DNA from: Hofstenia miamia | Lineage: Eukaryota > Xenacoelomorpha > Acoela | NCBI GenBank assembly: GCA_004352715.1 | Contig: SCFE01000077.1 | Coordinates: 1,447,120 to 1,511,119 of the forward strand | Direction of reading: 5' to 3' | DNA: 64,000 bases | Position numbers and translations under genes: made by a program | In this document: piece by piece, positions 12,253-24,788 of the stretch | How positions within the stretch are numbered: the stretch's first letter is position 1 | Layout of the letters: each line of letters starts with the position of its first letter | Notes under the pieces: model-generated | Databases searched by the model: none | The model's input: the letters and a program-made list of their open reading frames with translations, nothing else | Told to the model about the DNA's origin: nothing

Positions 12253-12501
12253 CAGGCCCGTAGACACGGGGGTTAGAGGGGACGAAACATTCCTCCCCGC
12301 TTTTGTCATGCACGTAATCACTACTAGATGACCTCCACCGTCAGAGAATCCCGCGCCCGCACATGCTATTCAACAAAAAATTAAAATTTGTACAGTCTTA
12401 GTAAAATTTTAGTTTAAGTTTTAAAGAAAGTCGAAATTCCCATCAACCCCTCCTGAATGCGTGTCGACCCCTTTTAGGTGATACTGCTGGCTACGGGTCT
12501 G
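12253..12501. mobile_element. hAT-type MITE (249 bp) with perfect 8-bp target-site duplication
   Basis: The ends are CAGGCCCGTAGACACG on the left and, as reverse complement, CAGACCCGTAGCCAGC on the right (12 of the first 14 match). The element is flanked by identical 8-mers ACAATATT at 12245-12252 and 12502-12509, the length expected for hAT transposition. The interior is more GC-rich than the flanks, with no coding capacity. The perfect duplication suggests a relatively young insertion. It must have been mobilised in trans. Confidence 0.88.
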
Positions 12502-12509
12502 ACAATATT

Positions 12510-14418
12510 GTAAAAATATGAAGTCTTTCTTCAAAAAAGTTTAATGTTCCATAGTACCTTGTGCAATTATATGTATGCAGGTATGTTTTTACAAATTTAA
12601 ATGTAATATATAAGGATTCCTCAATCCAATATATTGAAAAAGGCTCAAACATTAAGAATGGTAACGTTTTTGCTACCTACTTTATAATGCTGTTCTTGAA
12701 GAATATATATGTTGGTGAAACTAGAAATAACTAAGTTCATTGTTAAAAAATTATTTGCAAGTTTTCTAATTTTCTTAAAATTACTTTATTATTCTAATTG
12801 ACCTTAATGATAATTATTAGAATGAAAAATTGATCAAAATTTATTTCATCATTTGCAGGCTTATGTCAATAACTGACAGATCGGACCGGTTATTCAGTTT
12901 TTTTCGATAAATAGGTACCTGATTTTTAGGTTTCAAAAACCATTCAAATATTCCTTAAAAATTTATACACTTCCAAAAATATGTTTTTTAGGTAATTATA
13001 ACATTGAAGAACGATATTTTCAGAGAAAGCCTACATAATTTCACATGTGAAGATTTGCGACAATATATTTTCTTTCATTGCGAAGCGTAATTCATCTTAA
13101 TTTGCAACAATGTTTTAATTACCCAGAGATACCTCGCCACTAGGAGAAAATATTCACACAATTCTCTGGTTTGTTAACATTTTGCGCGTGCATTTCGCCG
13201 TCATAAAATGCTGAAAATTTGCATTTTTAGGTCGTAATAATTTGGGCACACACACATTACCTTGAAAGTCGGTTATTTTTTTTGTTTTGTACATCCAGGG
13301 ACAAAGTGTGCTTTTTAGGTTAGATCCGGTCCCTGTTTATAAGTGAGTTAACAATAGGAAGAATCAATCCCTACATATCATGCCCTAGTAGTTTATGAAC
13401 ATTATTTGCTGTGTGAGCAAGGAAAATATTATTCTAATTTCAATGTTTGACTTAACACTTAAATTCTTACAGTGAATTTTCAATTTTGAGCGGAAGCAGT
13501 TAATGGGATTAATGGGTGGTGTTTAGCCAAAGCAAAGCGCAAATCTGTACTCACACCGTTGTTTAGTATTTCGTTTCGCTATTACCGCAATTTATGGAAT
13601 TAGGTACGAAACTAAGTCTTGTGATTGATGTGCTTACCATGCTTCATTTTTAATAATTCATGCGCACAAAATTGTTTATCAGAATGTTTAGAGGTGCTGC
13701 AATTTTCAACTAGAGTTTCAAAAATGATAAAATCTGTGGTTTCAAAGTTTAACTAAAATGAGTTTAGAAATTTGAATGCATTTCAAGCTTTGATTTCAAA
13801 ATTTGATCCGCACTATGAGGTTCCTTTCAAATTTTAATATTTCTTGCGTTTAATTTTTATTTTTAATGCTCCAAAAGTATTACAACGAAAATACAGGACC
13901 ACTAGTTTATTGAACTGGTACCAACTGATCTTTCTTTAATCAATGGCGCCGCCCCAATTATGTGCTGCATGGTTGAAACATTTAGTTCTTACACGGATAT
14001 ATTTTATCCAGTTGGCGCCAAAACTTGACTTCAGAAAACCTTACAAAGTTGCTATTTTCAGTACATATTTGGCGGTTTTAAGCACATATTAAAACCATTT
14101 TACTAAAATATTTTGTACATAAACGCCCCGTTTTAAATAAATAAAAGTTTTGTCTCTAGTAATTTAAATTTAATAATTGAGTGTGGTTGTAGTTTCCCTC
14201 CAAAACATACAGCTGCACTGAGTAAAACTGGCTGAGTTTACCTTTTGCTTTGATATCGCTATTTTGCTTTGACCATATTTTTAAGATTTAAACAGTCAAG
14301 AATTGGTTATAAACTCCCGCTCTTGAGGTCATATATTAGAAGAGGGAATTTGGTAGCATTCTGGGTGGATTATATTTCTAAAGATCTACTGCAATTGAAG
14401 GTACTTAGTAGAAGACAT
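12510..14418. other. Non-coding AT-rich DNA
   Basis: No gene is recognised. TTGGCGCCAAAA occurs at 14012-14023, an E2F-like palindrome shared with 45071-45082. The small open frame at 14269-14508 has no recognisable domain and runs into the duplicated block, so it is not called. Confidence 0.55.
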
Positions 14419-15545
14419 ATCCATCATTTATTCAAACCGCTTCTCATTGTTCTTGAAGTTATCATTATTTTTATATATTGTATACCCACATTCCCAATTG
14501 CCAATTAACGGTTATTGATGAATTTGGAAGGCGTTATATTTGAGTTTCATTTTGAGAATAAACAGTTCAAAACCAGACGAATGCCAGTGTTTTATTTATA
14601 ATCAAGCGTTGTTTGCTTTCTCATTTATAATTTATTGTCTATATTTGGCTACCTATTTACCTATTCTCCACGCGGTTTAATTTATTGTTTTACTGTCTTA
14701 CAACTTTCAGCTTTGATCATGAAAATCTATTCTTCAATTTTGAACTTGATTACTTTTAGCTTTTTATTACAATTTATTCGTTTTAACATTCAGAAAATAT
14801 TTATTTATATGAGTCAATAGAGATATTTTAATATTTTATTAATTCCCGGGTTAAGTTCCAGGCAGTGTTTTGCGGCGTCAGAGCGCCCACAGATTCAATT
14901 TTCAAATGAATATTTTTAGCTTAGCTTTTGTTTTGACTTGCAAACTGAATTTTAAGCAGGGTTTTTGCAATTAATAATTGANATCCATCATTTATTCAAA
15001 CCGCTTCTCATTGTTCTTGAAGTTATCATTATTTTTATATATTGTATACCCACATTCCCAATTGCCAATTAACGGTTATTGATGAATTTGGAAGGCGTTA
15101 TATTTGAGTTTCATTTTGAGAATAAACAGTTCAAAACCAGACGAATGCCAGTGTTTTATTTATAATCAAGCGTTGTTTGCTTTCTCATTTATAATTTATT
15201 GTCTATATTTGGCTACCTATTTACCTATTCTCCACGCGGTTTAATTTATTGTTTTACTGTCTTACAACTTTCAGCTTTGATCATGAAAATCTATTCTTCA
15301 ATTTTGAACTTGATTAGTTTTAGCTTTTTATTACATTGTATTCGTTTTAACATTCAGAAAATGTTTATTTATGTGAGTCAATAGAGATATTTTAATATTT
15401 TATTAATTCATGGGTTAAGTTCCTTGTAGTGTTTTGCGGCGTTGGGGCGGCCACAGATTCAATTTTCAAATGAATATTTTTAGCTTAGCTTTTGTTTTGA
15501 CTTGCAAACTGAATTTTAAGCAGGGTTTTTGCAATTAATAATGGA
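14419..15545. repeat. Pair of 563-bp direct copies separated by a single N
   Basis: 14419-14981 and 14983-15545 are colinear with the same length and roughly 10-20 substitutions (for example TTACTTTTAG against TTAGTTTTAG). A single N at 14982 lies exactly at the join. This is what two unmerged alleles or overlapping contig ends look like. A true tandem duplication is possible but less likely given the N. Each copy carries a 61-codon frame with no known domain. Confidence 0.85.
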
Positions 15546-15599
15546 TTTTATTCAAGGTGAGTGTAAGTCGGCTATACATAAAAATTAGCGTCCAACGTC

Positions 15600-16530
15600 G
15601 GCCAGCCACGAAACTCCAGCCGCCAAAACCTAGCTTGTTATGATCAGATTTTACATTTATCAAAGTAAAATACTATTTTTTAATTTTTGTGTAAAAACTC
15701 TCAAAGTGAGAAATATAACAAGCAAGCTATACCACAAGCATTAAAAAACAGTTTATGATCAGAATTACTGGCTCCCTTTATTTTTACTGATACATGTAAA
15801 TTTCACAAATGTTTAGAATAATTTTTAACACTTTGGCAGTAAATTTTGATTAAAAAATTTCATATTTTAGAGTTGGAGCTTGAATTTCTTGCTGGAATAT
15901 ATTGGTTGATTTTATTTGATACACATGCTTTTTCTAAGACTTCTACTAAGCATTTATACCTAAATTTAGCAGCAAAAATCAGGGCGCAAAACATTCAAAA
16001 GGCGGGAATTTCTCCATTTTTACGGGAAAATTCCATAATTTAATACATGTAGTTTGGGCCCATTGCACATTCAAAATCAGGGTGGGGTTGGGTCGCGTGT
16101 CGTTTATAATATTTAGAATAAAAGAATACTTACAGATCTAAGAAACAATTTGAAAAATCACACGTTAGGATCTTTGAAATTTTAATTATATTTATGTATA
16201 TTTTTATTGATATCGTATTGTTTTTATTGATACTTTTATGATGAAACATTTTGTATTATAGTAGCAATATTTCTTTGATCGGATCTGGTCGCGGATCAGT
16301 GCTTAGACGGATCTGTTCGCGGGTCAAAAGACGAAACGCATTGCGCAACCTGCTCAAAAGCATGTGGTAATTTAAGTTGATTGTCAAAAAGGTGAAAATG
16401 AAACAACCTGCTGTACTACAAGCTATAGGCAGAATTGGTGGCTCTCATTATTTTCACCGATAAACTGCTTAAATTGTAGAAATGTGTAAAATTTACAACA
16501 CTTTGGCAGAAGCATGTTTTTCTATTAACA
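15600..16530. repeat. Two diverged copies of an unknown repeat
   Basis: About 15715-15840 and 16415-16515 share an ordered series of motifs: CAAGCTAT, TGGCTCYC, TTATTTTYACYGATA, AAATGT.TA.AAT, then ACACTTTGGCAG. Between them, at 16275-16330, lies a small internal duplication (CGGATCTGGTCGCGGATCA, CGGATCTGTTCGCGGGTCA). No coding potential is supported. They may be two insertions of one family or an old local duplication. Confidence 0.55.
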
Positions 16531-16800
16531 TCTCTGTATTTCTATACAACGCTATAACAATGAGAATATATAAGCTGTAATCTCTAAGCTAATTGCTTGT
16601 TAACGGCTGACTTTCAGTTTATAACATTTAAGACTTCAGTTTCATTGATTTTCAGTTTCTTGAATTATGGCGTTTGGCGGTAAATATGGTATGTGTAGTA
16701 GAATGTCGATAGGAAAAAAATTATTTTGAAAAGCTTTTTACATTTTCATTTCAAATTTGTTTGTAATATAATCCTAAATTTTTATTTTAATTAATTAGAC

Positions 16801-17175
16801 CAGGCTTGCTACTTGGTCACTTTAAAATGACTAGCCATTTTTGGTCGCTTTTTGTCACTATTTTAATTAAAGTAACTTTCGTCACTTTTTGGTCACTTTT
16901 TCTTGATTGACTTAAATTTGTTTAATTAATGGGGAATTTAATTTGGACTGTCGTAATGAAGAAATAAAAAGGCAATGTTCGTAAATTTTGAGGGGATACA
17001 TTTAGAAATTGTAAAGCAATATTAAAAATTCGTTTATTTAAACACCGGGCTTCTCCTCCGGGCCCCCTCCATTGCTGACCCACAGACGCACTTGAATTTC
17101 TTGATTTCTTTAAAACAAGCACTTCTCTATTGAAAATTATTTCATCACTTTTTTTTGAATGAAGTGGCAACCCTG
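16801..17175. mobile_element. hAT-like MITE (375 bp)
   Basis: The left end CAGGCTTGCTACTT and the reverse complement of the right end CAGGGTTGCCACTT match at 12 of 14 positions. The flanking 8-mers AATTAGAC and TGTTAAAC share 5 of 8 positions, a weak decayed duplication. The left half is a run of imperfect TTGGTCACTTTTT units. The 87-codon minus frame inside has no recognised transposase motif and is not called as a gene. Confidence 0.65.
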
Positions 17176-17344
17176 TGTTAAACAAACATCACTTGAAAGC
17201 TTAATATTTTACAGTAGACTGCGTTTATATCTAGGATTGAAATTTAAATTCGGACAATTTTGCAGGATTTTGTGGTCCTATAATTATGTATTTCTGCTTG
17301 CCTTTCTCCAGAAAAAAATATATTTTTGAGGTTATTGAAAAAAT

Positions 17345-17540
17345 TAACAATTATTCTTTGAAAATTTCGAATTTTTGAGAAAGATTTAAATTCTCTCTAT
17401 ACTTAATGTTCATGGAAGCAACAAAGAACTTTGACTGTTTCTTGATAAGCGCAAAGATATCCCAAGCTAATTTAGGTGTGCCGTAAGCAAATTCAGAGGA
17501 TTTAAAACGAAAAAGAAAGAGGAGACTCTCCTCTATCACT
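17345..17540. repeat. Dispersed repeat family R, copy 1
   Basis: This block aligns with 35705-35890 through TTCTTTGAAAATTT, GATTTAAAT, GCAACAAAGAAC, TTGACTGTTTCTTGATA, GCAAAGATAT and GGYGTGCCGT. A more diverged relative lies at 62185-62310. It is open on the minus strand for 65 codons, but the two main copies do not keep a common frame, so this looks like a nucleotide-level repeat. Confidence 0.65.
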
Positions 17541-19200
17541 CGTTGCATTCAGATTGAGCATAGCGTTAATAGTTTTTGAGATATAAGCGTTGAAAATATT
17601 TTATACAATCACGAAACATTTTCAAAAATCCTCAAGCAGTTTAAGGTTAAGCGCACGAAACGCAGTCATTTCCTTTCAGTGTTAGTTTTTTCTTCAAGCG
17701 ACCTCCCAAGGTCTGATGTGTTTATTATGACTTATGATTTTTTTTCACTAAAATGAACGACTTCCAAGTGTGTGGATAACCATGACCATTGGAATTTTTC
17801 TAGAATGACGCATATAGTTCTTAATATTCCGTCCAGCAAATATAATCGAAATAAAATTTATTGATTTAGAATATAGCAATGCATTTGGGACCATATTTAA
17901 TCAACTCATTATTGCCAAATGCTTTTAATAAGTCAATTTAACATTTATAGACTATTAACACAAATATGTGCTACTTAAGCAGTGCTGTTAAATTTTATCC
18001 CAGACCCAAATTAGACCTAAGTTAAGCGTACTAAGCAAATTGGTAACCTGTAGCCATTTTTACAAAAGAGCAAGGCAGACAACTATTAATCAAGCAACGA
18101 ATTGGGCCGATTTTCCCAGTCTTGAGAATCCACGGCACAGTTCTGTGACACTAACACTAATTGTAATATTAATAAATATTAATCCTCTTTCTTGGAGGAA
18201 TATTGCCTCCCTTAAAATTATAATTTTATATATTTTGTAAATATATTTATCTTGTTCTGTTTAACCATTGCCCAAAATGTGTTGTATATGTTTTCTACAT
18301 GTAATAATGAAATTGACCTTGCGCGTAAATTAATTTATCTTTTCAAATAAAAAGTGAAAGTACCTGCTTAACCTGTCAAACTGATTATGACAAGTCAAGC
18401 TCCATAAATAGCTACACATTGTACGTAAAAAATTTGATAGTTTGATTTGTTCACCGATTTTTGCCTGAATGTAATTTTGACCATCAAAATGTGTTAAGAT
18501 CCCATTACATTGATTGAAAGTTATAATTTGTTTGTGAGATTGTAATTTTACACCCGTGTTGATAGTGAATGTTGAATTCTATATTTCATATTTGTAATTA
18601 TTCTTATTTTTTTTAAGTTAAGTTCTTTCAAATAAATTACAACGAATTTCTATATAGATAAAGTAACCATGTTTAAGTTTAATTAACGATTATCTAAACA
18701 AAGTTAGAAGAAATTTTATTTAATTAACTTTTTAGTTCACTATAAATATTTTGTTTTGCATGGACTTTTATTAGAGAATTGAAACTTTTCATTGAATTAA
18801 TGTACATGGGTGTGAATGTCATTTTCGTAACTTTTAATGAATCCCAATGCTGTTTAATTGCGGCGTCTTTTATTTTGTTTATATCTGTGTTCTGATTTAT
18901 GTAGCGAGCTTAATGAATTTAGAATTAACTACATGTTGTGTTTTAGTTTCGAATTTGGTTCAGGTAATCTTATATTTATTTCTTTATCTTACCTGTTTAA
19001 TGGTGTATGATGGATTTATTGCTTTTCCATCTCATTAATTTCAACAAAGTACATTTTCACAGTAAGTGTCCAATAAAGTCATTCTATTTTTACAACTTCA
19101 TTTTTTTTGAAATTCATCAATATAAAAACTCCGTGTCTATATTATAGTCTATGATAAGTAATTTCTTGAAAACATTTTTATTTTACATTTTTCTTAGACA
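17541..19200. other. Non-coding AT-rich DNA
   Basis: Nothing recognisable was found. Small open frames at 18040 and 18847 have neither splice context nor domain similarity. Confidence 0.5.
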
Positions 19201-19574
19201 ATTAAGGCGTGGCGCTCTGAAATGAACAAGGGCGGGGCTTGGGCCAAAGTAGTGGAAAAGATGGGCCGAAATTTACAAAAAACTGACTATTACGCAACAG
19301 TGCACGCAAGTCAACACAAATGCAATGAATGCTATAGAAGTTAAAAATAATAAGTTGAAAAATTAAATTTACATTTTGAAATTTTACATTCGTTTCATAT
19401 ACTCTTCTAAATGTTATCTTAGGATCTTCAATTTCAGCGTTTACATTTTATTTGAATTTTCTAACATGCAAAATTTTGGTGCAGCAAACAAAAAAATGGG
19501 ATACATGTTTTTGAAAGTTGTTGTAATAATGAGTTTAAAGTGGGACGAATTGGCAATTATTTTAGTGGGCGGAG

Positions 19575-19608
19575 CCATGGACTTCTAGATATATCTAGAT
19601 GTCCATGG
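19575..19608. repeat. 34-bp near-perfect palindrome
   Basis: The arms begin CCATGGAC and end GTCCATGG around a central CTAGATATATCTAG. Only one base pair (positions 9 and 26 of the 34) fails to match. The chance of this arising at random is small. It could be a cruciform-forming element end or a dimeric binding site. Confidence 0.85.
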
Positions 19609-19700
19609 CCTAGCTTGGGCCTGAATTTTCTGCTCATGCCTATCTCTGATAGCTCCATACCGTATCTACAATCAAGGAAAGACGTAGGTTGGGCGTGCAC

Positions 19701-19714
19701 AACCCGCGCGGGTT
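19701..19714. repeat. 14-bp perfect GC-rich palindrome
   Basis: AACCCGCGCGGGTT is its own reverse complement and carries two CpG pairs in an otherwise AT-rich region, 93 bases after the 34-bp palindrome. Confidence 0.8.
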
Positions 19715-20939
19715 TAGGTGCGAATTGGGAAGCATTCCAAAAATGCAAGTTCGATTTTACGTTTTGTTCATCATTTGCTTTCATCAATATATTAATATTT
19801 TTGAAATGATATTAAACCATTATTCATTGTATAACATTCAAAATGATATATGTTGCTCTTTAAACAAGTTACATGATAGACAATACAGTTCTAGATATAC
19901 ATCAACAATTGGGAAAATAATCATTTAACGAATTGATTTTAGACCAGTTTTTACTGAACATCGTAAAATGTCCTAAATATAAATTTGGGGATACATAGTC
20001 TTCAAATACAATTAAATTGCGGAGTAAATGAAACAAAAATTTTAAAATGTGGATTTCCACAAAGATTAATATAAATAATACAAGCTAAAGTTAATTGAAT
20101 GCTTCATTTGATGATGGTCAATTAAAAATTTTTTATTCCAACAATTTACAAGAATTCTTTGGTGTATTAGTACCATCAAGAGAAAGCTTTTCCAGAAATG
20201 CTAGTTCTTTTGAAACCCAATAAACATTTACTCGATTAATATAGCGAGTGTTATTTTGTAAACGTATATTCATGTTTACTATACAATCCTTGATTTTCAT
20301 TATGAATTTTGTATTAAGCATATGTAAAGATATTTACTAGTATATACAATGTATTACATGTAGAATGAACAATTAATTACAGTATTGTGTTGTGATGTTT
20401 TGCATCTGGAACACGACCAATTGATACTTCAGTGTTTTATATAGAAATCTATATACATTCGTGGAGTAAAGTTTTTGCATCGACGATTGAATCAAACATA
20501 AAAAATATTTAGTACTATTTTGCAGCAATATATTTTTACAACCCTACAACGCAGATATTTTACATTTTAACTTGCAAATTATGGTAAAGGTATACATATC
20601 TTTTATTGTAATTACAGACCCATTGGTCTGGAAAGTCGTTTATTAAAATGCATTGAATTGCAGTTGCTTTCAGCAATATAGCAATTGCCTGACAGCTGAG
20701 AAAACTTTATGGTTTATTATTTTGGATATTCTCATTATTTGAAAGCTCTCGCGAAATGGCAATAACGCTCTTTAGTTGAAGCATTTTCATTCAATCCTTT
20801 TATGACCCCAGAGAACTAAAAGTAGAAACTCCAATTTTCTCAAATGGGTTTCATGGAAAAATTTCTCCCCGAAGCCGAAATTAAGGCCAACTCACAATTC
20901 ATATTCAAAAACACTTTCATTTTGGGGTACTGAATTGGA

Positions 20940-21420
20940 GTTGTCCGTCTCGGATTGGATCGGGTGATCATCTCGGTTGAATCAAAGATTGAACTTTATC
21001 CACGAAAGAGACAGTATGCTCGTCTCAAAGACACCTCAATTTAGCCAGACGATAAATGTTTGGGGAGCGATCCGGAGTGAGCGATATAAAATTATAGTTA
21101 GATATACTGTTTCCGTAAATGCAAGTGAATACCAGTGGATTCCTTTCCCTTTATTCAAACACGCATTGTTTGTTCAAAAAGATGGGATAAAGTGTCATAA
21201 ACTCGGTCGACATCCACATTTTTGGATAATTTAACACAACTTGCTCCAAAGCTACCCTGCTCAGAAGCCAGATTTATCGATAATTGAGAACCTATTGTAG
21301 ACGTTAAAAGGCACCCTAGGCCTCAGAAACCTAACACCTGCAATAAACAAACTTTATGAAGCGTTGCTTAGGCGAATTACTAATATTATTAGTGAGAAGG
21401 GTCTAAATATTACTACGTAA
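20940..21420 (+). pseudogene. Tc1/mariner transposase fragment (DD34E type)
   Basis: The plus frame at 20964-21030 reads VIISVESKIELYPRKRQYAR, matching the Tc1 block VIFSDESKFEL.P.KR.YVRR; the first Asp is Val here (20976-20978). After a frameshift, INVWGAI (VMVWG block) and FVQKDGIKCHK follow, with the second Asp at 21181-21183. In the same frame YPAQKPDLSIIENLL ends the catalytic domain, with Glu at 21286-21288, exactly 34 residues after the Asp. Stops at 21232 and 21298 and the lost Asp make it inactive. The C-terminus (RRITNIISEKG) ends at a TAA at 21418. Upstream DNA-binding domains and inverted repeats were not found. Confidence 0.88.
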
Positions 21421-21429
21421 AATTCCTGT

Positions 21430-24400
21430 CAAGTCAAACGAAAGTTCTAAACATTTTAATTTTACCTTTTTATTAATAAATGTTTTGGTTCTGCTTGCTA
21501 TTTTTAAATATATTTAACTGAAAATTAATGTCAGTGTTTCTGCTGTATTTAATAGTGTAAAAATTAAAACTAATTTTCCGGGACGTATATGTAGGCCAAT
21601 TTAGTAGAAATCTGGTATGCCATAGCACTCCTTCATTGAAAGGGAGGTCTCCTGCTTTTCAAAATTTCTCAATATTTCAGGTTCATTACTCATTAAATAA
21701 ATTTTGTAAAGTATCCAATTTTCAATATATTTTAATGCTTACTTTTAAATATTGGTTTCAATCATTTTTTATCACATTTTTATGATAGCAACCACAGGCG
21801 CACATGAACATTATATTTGTTAACCATTGATGAGTATTATTGAGTTATCACCAATCGGTAACACAATCAAACCTCATCCTGATAATTATATTATTTTGAC
21901 GACTATTTCAATTAGATTTGAAGACATCTTTAATTATCGCCATAAATTATTTATTGTAATTTGACAATAAGACATTGAGTCCTGCGTGCAGTGTGCATTA
22001 TCGCCAGGTTGCGGATTTACATGAGTTCTATTATTTCCCCCTTTTTCATATTTTTACTAAACTCTCCTTTTTCTCTTGTTTGCCATTGCAAATATAAAAA
22101 AATTATATTTGGAAATGATCACTGAAGAGTGAAGAGTTCATAGAATCTTACAGAGAACTTTTATAGTGTTCGAGGAGGTTTTAGGTGAAGGCATACGAAT
22201 AGCTTGTTTCACATTTATCCGTGGTTGTACATGTACATACATTTTGTGAATTTCACAATGATGTGTTAAGCAACAATGAACTTGTAGATACAAATCAAAG
22301 TTCTTGAACTTGAAAAGGTGTCGTAATAATATATGTACCGGTTTCCGTTTTGATTTTTAAATATTTGTTGTAGTTCCCGAAAGTCTCCCGTTTTTGTAAT
22401 TAGCGATTCCCTGTTTTAGGTAGTCGCAGCCTTGAGAATGAGGCATTATTTTAATGAGGAACTTGCTTTAAGCTTTGCTTCTGACTTATGACTTCTAAGT
22501 GTGGTTCGTTTTTATCTGGATATCTATCAATGAAAGCTTGAGTAGAAATGACCGATTAATTGCCATTCATCGAAATTAAAGTCACAGCCCTATTTATTTC
22601 ATGCTTTACAGCTTCGCTATCACGACTCTTGTTCGAGTGGCTTGGCTAACTTAGTAGTTCTCAAGCGTTTACGACGATGTGTGCTGGATTTTATTGTCTT
22701 GCATATTCCCAGTAGTGTAATAACGTTTTGATTGGTTAACGCTATACTGACCTCACCTTAAGTTTGTGAAAGTAAAAAGATCTCATTAATACCATGACAA
22801 CATCTCATTAAACATGTGAATAATTTAATAGAAAGTGAATTTTGGGGAAACGTTAGAATTCGTCTATTGAGCTGTCATGAGGTGGTTTTTAGGGTTATAA
22901 GTGTTTTTCGGTTTAAATTCGTATGTTAGGCATGTATTCCGCAAATTCTTCTGTGATTATTGAATTTATTTAATTTTAATGCAGTCAAGAAGAACAGATT
23001 AAAATTGAAGTGCAGTGAATTAGATTGGGTTATTGGAAATGGATATTCATTAGGCGTATTAAATTATTTATCGTCAGGCTTAATTGGCACTTGAGATAAT
23101 TTTAATATATTTTCTGTGCTAGTTTATTGTGGAAATTGTTTAAATTACTGCCAGGATTCCGCAAAGTGTGAAATTTAATTTAATAACGGCGAACGATAGT
23201 AATACGTGATTCTGGCATAAGATCATACAATCTTAATTTCTGACACTCGTATTTGGTAAACGCTTCAGCTGTAGTATTCCAGCATAAATTGCTTTTTCAA
23301 CAAGAAACAGTTACATTATTTAAATTGGATATATTACATTCTATTTTAGATTCGGATTTTGCTCTAATTCACGAATTTCTTCTTTAACAGTATGTACTGT
23401 AAGGGGTCTCCTACTTAAATAATGATTTTTTCAGGTTTTTAAAAACAGCATAATCTAGTAATATCAAATGTTTTCTTTGAAATATAAACATGCATTTACT
23501 AAATGGGAGCCCATAAAAATATTACAGCCTGGATATGAGGCAGAAGTATTCAATTTCACCCTAAAATTTGCCCCACCCACTTGTAGTTTGTTAAGAAATT
23601 ACCATTGCCATGCGTGCTGCCTTCTTATGACTATAAATGATGAGACAAGTCCGATTTTCGTGAAAATATAAATTCTACGTGTGGAGATATAGTAATTGAT
23701 GTTTTAAATGCATTTTCTCAAAATGGAATTTTCCGATCTTTGAAACTTAACATGTTAAAAACTATTTGTCATATTCCCATGGAGCTTTACATGAAAGAAG
23801 AAAAGTTGCCGGCCTAGGGCCCCCAGCAGTTTTGTGAACTTAGAAATAAGTGTAACAAATTTAGAGCCCAAACATTTCAAATGAATTTGTCCAAATCGAT
23901 AAAAAAAATAATCTCTTGTGATAAATTGTTACGTTTTCAGGGTTGACTTCTAAAAGTGCTATGTCTACCACAAAGTGCACTTTGAAAGATTAAGTATAGA
24001 ATTTTGTTTTTTAAAATAGTCACAAGTGGTTGTCTGGGTAACGCGAAATTCAAAGTTTTTTTTCATGATTTTTTCAAATTTTAGGTCTTTCGCTGCCAAA
24101 TAATGTCATATTAAATTGCTTATAGAAAATAGAGAAAAAAGTTTCATTGCTCAAAATGTATGTTTTCAAAGTGGGTTAAAATTATTAAATAACCCCTAAA
24201 TAATTCGTGTATAATTATATGTGTTTGTGGCTGTATGTCCAATGGGGAAGTAATTACGAAATGAACCCTGGGGAGTTTAGTGTAGATGAAATCTCTTCCT
24301 ATGAATTTCATGAAGATTGGTTGGACTAGCATTGTAAGTCAACTACATTATGAAATTAATTAAAATGATTTAAGAAAAAGGTGTTTCTATTAATTTTCGA

Positions 24401-24660
24401 AATCGAAGCAGAAAATACAGTATCTATTCTATTTTATTGGCCAACGATATTAAGAGTAAATTATTATTCTGGCTTCTCCGTCTGAAATACTTTCCCTGCC
24501 TCAAGCCGCGCATTACTTAAAGAACCATCTTGTCAATCATTAAAATGTTTTTCAAAAATAATTTCTTAAATGAACGTGGTTTTTCAACAAAATAAAAGAC
24601 AATGTGATTAGTAAAGTTGATTTTGAGGGCCACATTGAAACTGACATTTTAGTAATTGTT
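21430..24660. other. Non-coding AT-rich DNA
   Basis: No gene is supported. A possible 430-bp element between AGGTTGCGGAT (about 22006) and its approximate inverse near 22434 lacks a target-site duplication and is not called. The minus frame at 24144-24332 has repeat-like character but no known domain. Confidence 0.5.
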
Positions 24661-24665
24661 TTACA

Positions 24666-24788
24666 TAATATATATTTGAAATACAATATTGCTGTTTACA
24701 ACATGGATTATTCTATCTATATACATATATATACATANTAATATATATTTGAAATACAATATTGCTGTTTACAACATGGATTATTCTA

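Larger units (their letters stand above)
19201..19740. other. GC-richer island with palindromes
   Basis: The base composition rises against the surroundings. GGGCGGGGC (about 19231) matches a GC-box core and GTGGGCGGAGCC occurs at 19566. The island also contains a 34-bp near-palindrome at 19575-19608 and a perfect 14-bp palindrome at 19701-19714. It could be a transposon relic or a regulatory region. No start site or exon is supported. Confidence 0.45.

Noticed and set aside
14000-14040. TTGGCGCCAAAACTTGAC as a retroviral-type primer binding site
   Set aside because: Only the first seven bases fit the usual TGGCGCC start; no LTRs flank it.
14635-15384. Two nearly identical 61-codon frames as a gene pair
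   Set aside because: They are the same AT-rich frame seen twice in the duplicated block around the N at 14982.
16922-17185. 87-codon minus frame as a transposase
   Set aside because: It fills a MITE-sized element and shows no hAT transposase motif.
17351-17548. 65-codon minus frame as a small gene
   Set aside because: It lies in repeat family R and the related copy at 35705 does not keep the frame.
22005-22434. Possible 430-bp hAT element with AGGTTGCGGAT-like inverted ends
   Set aside because: End similarity is weak and the flanking 8-mers agree at only 3 of 8 positions.
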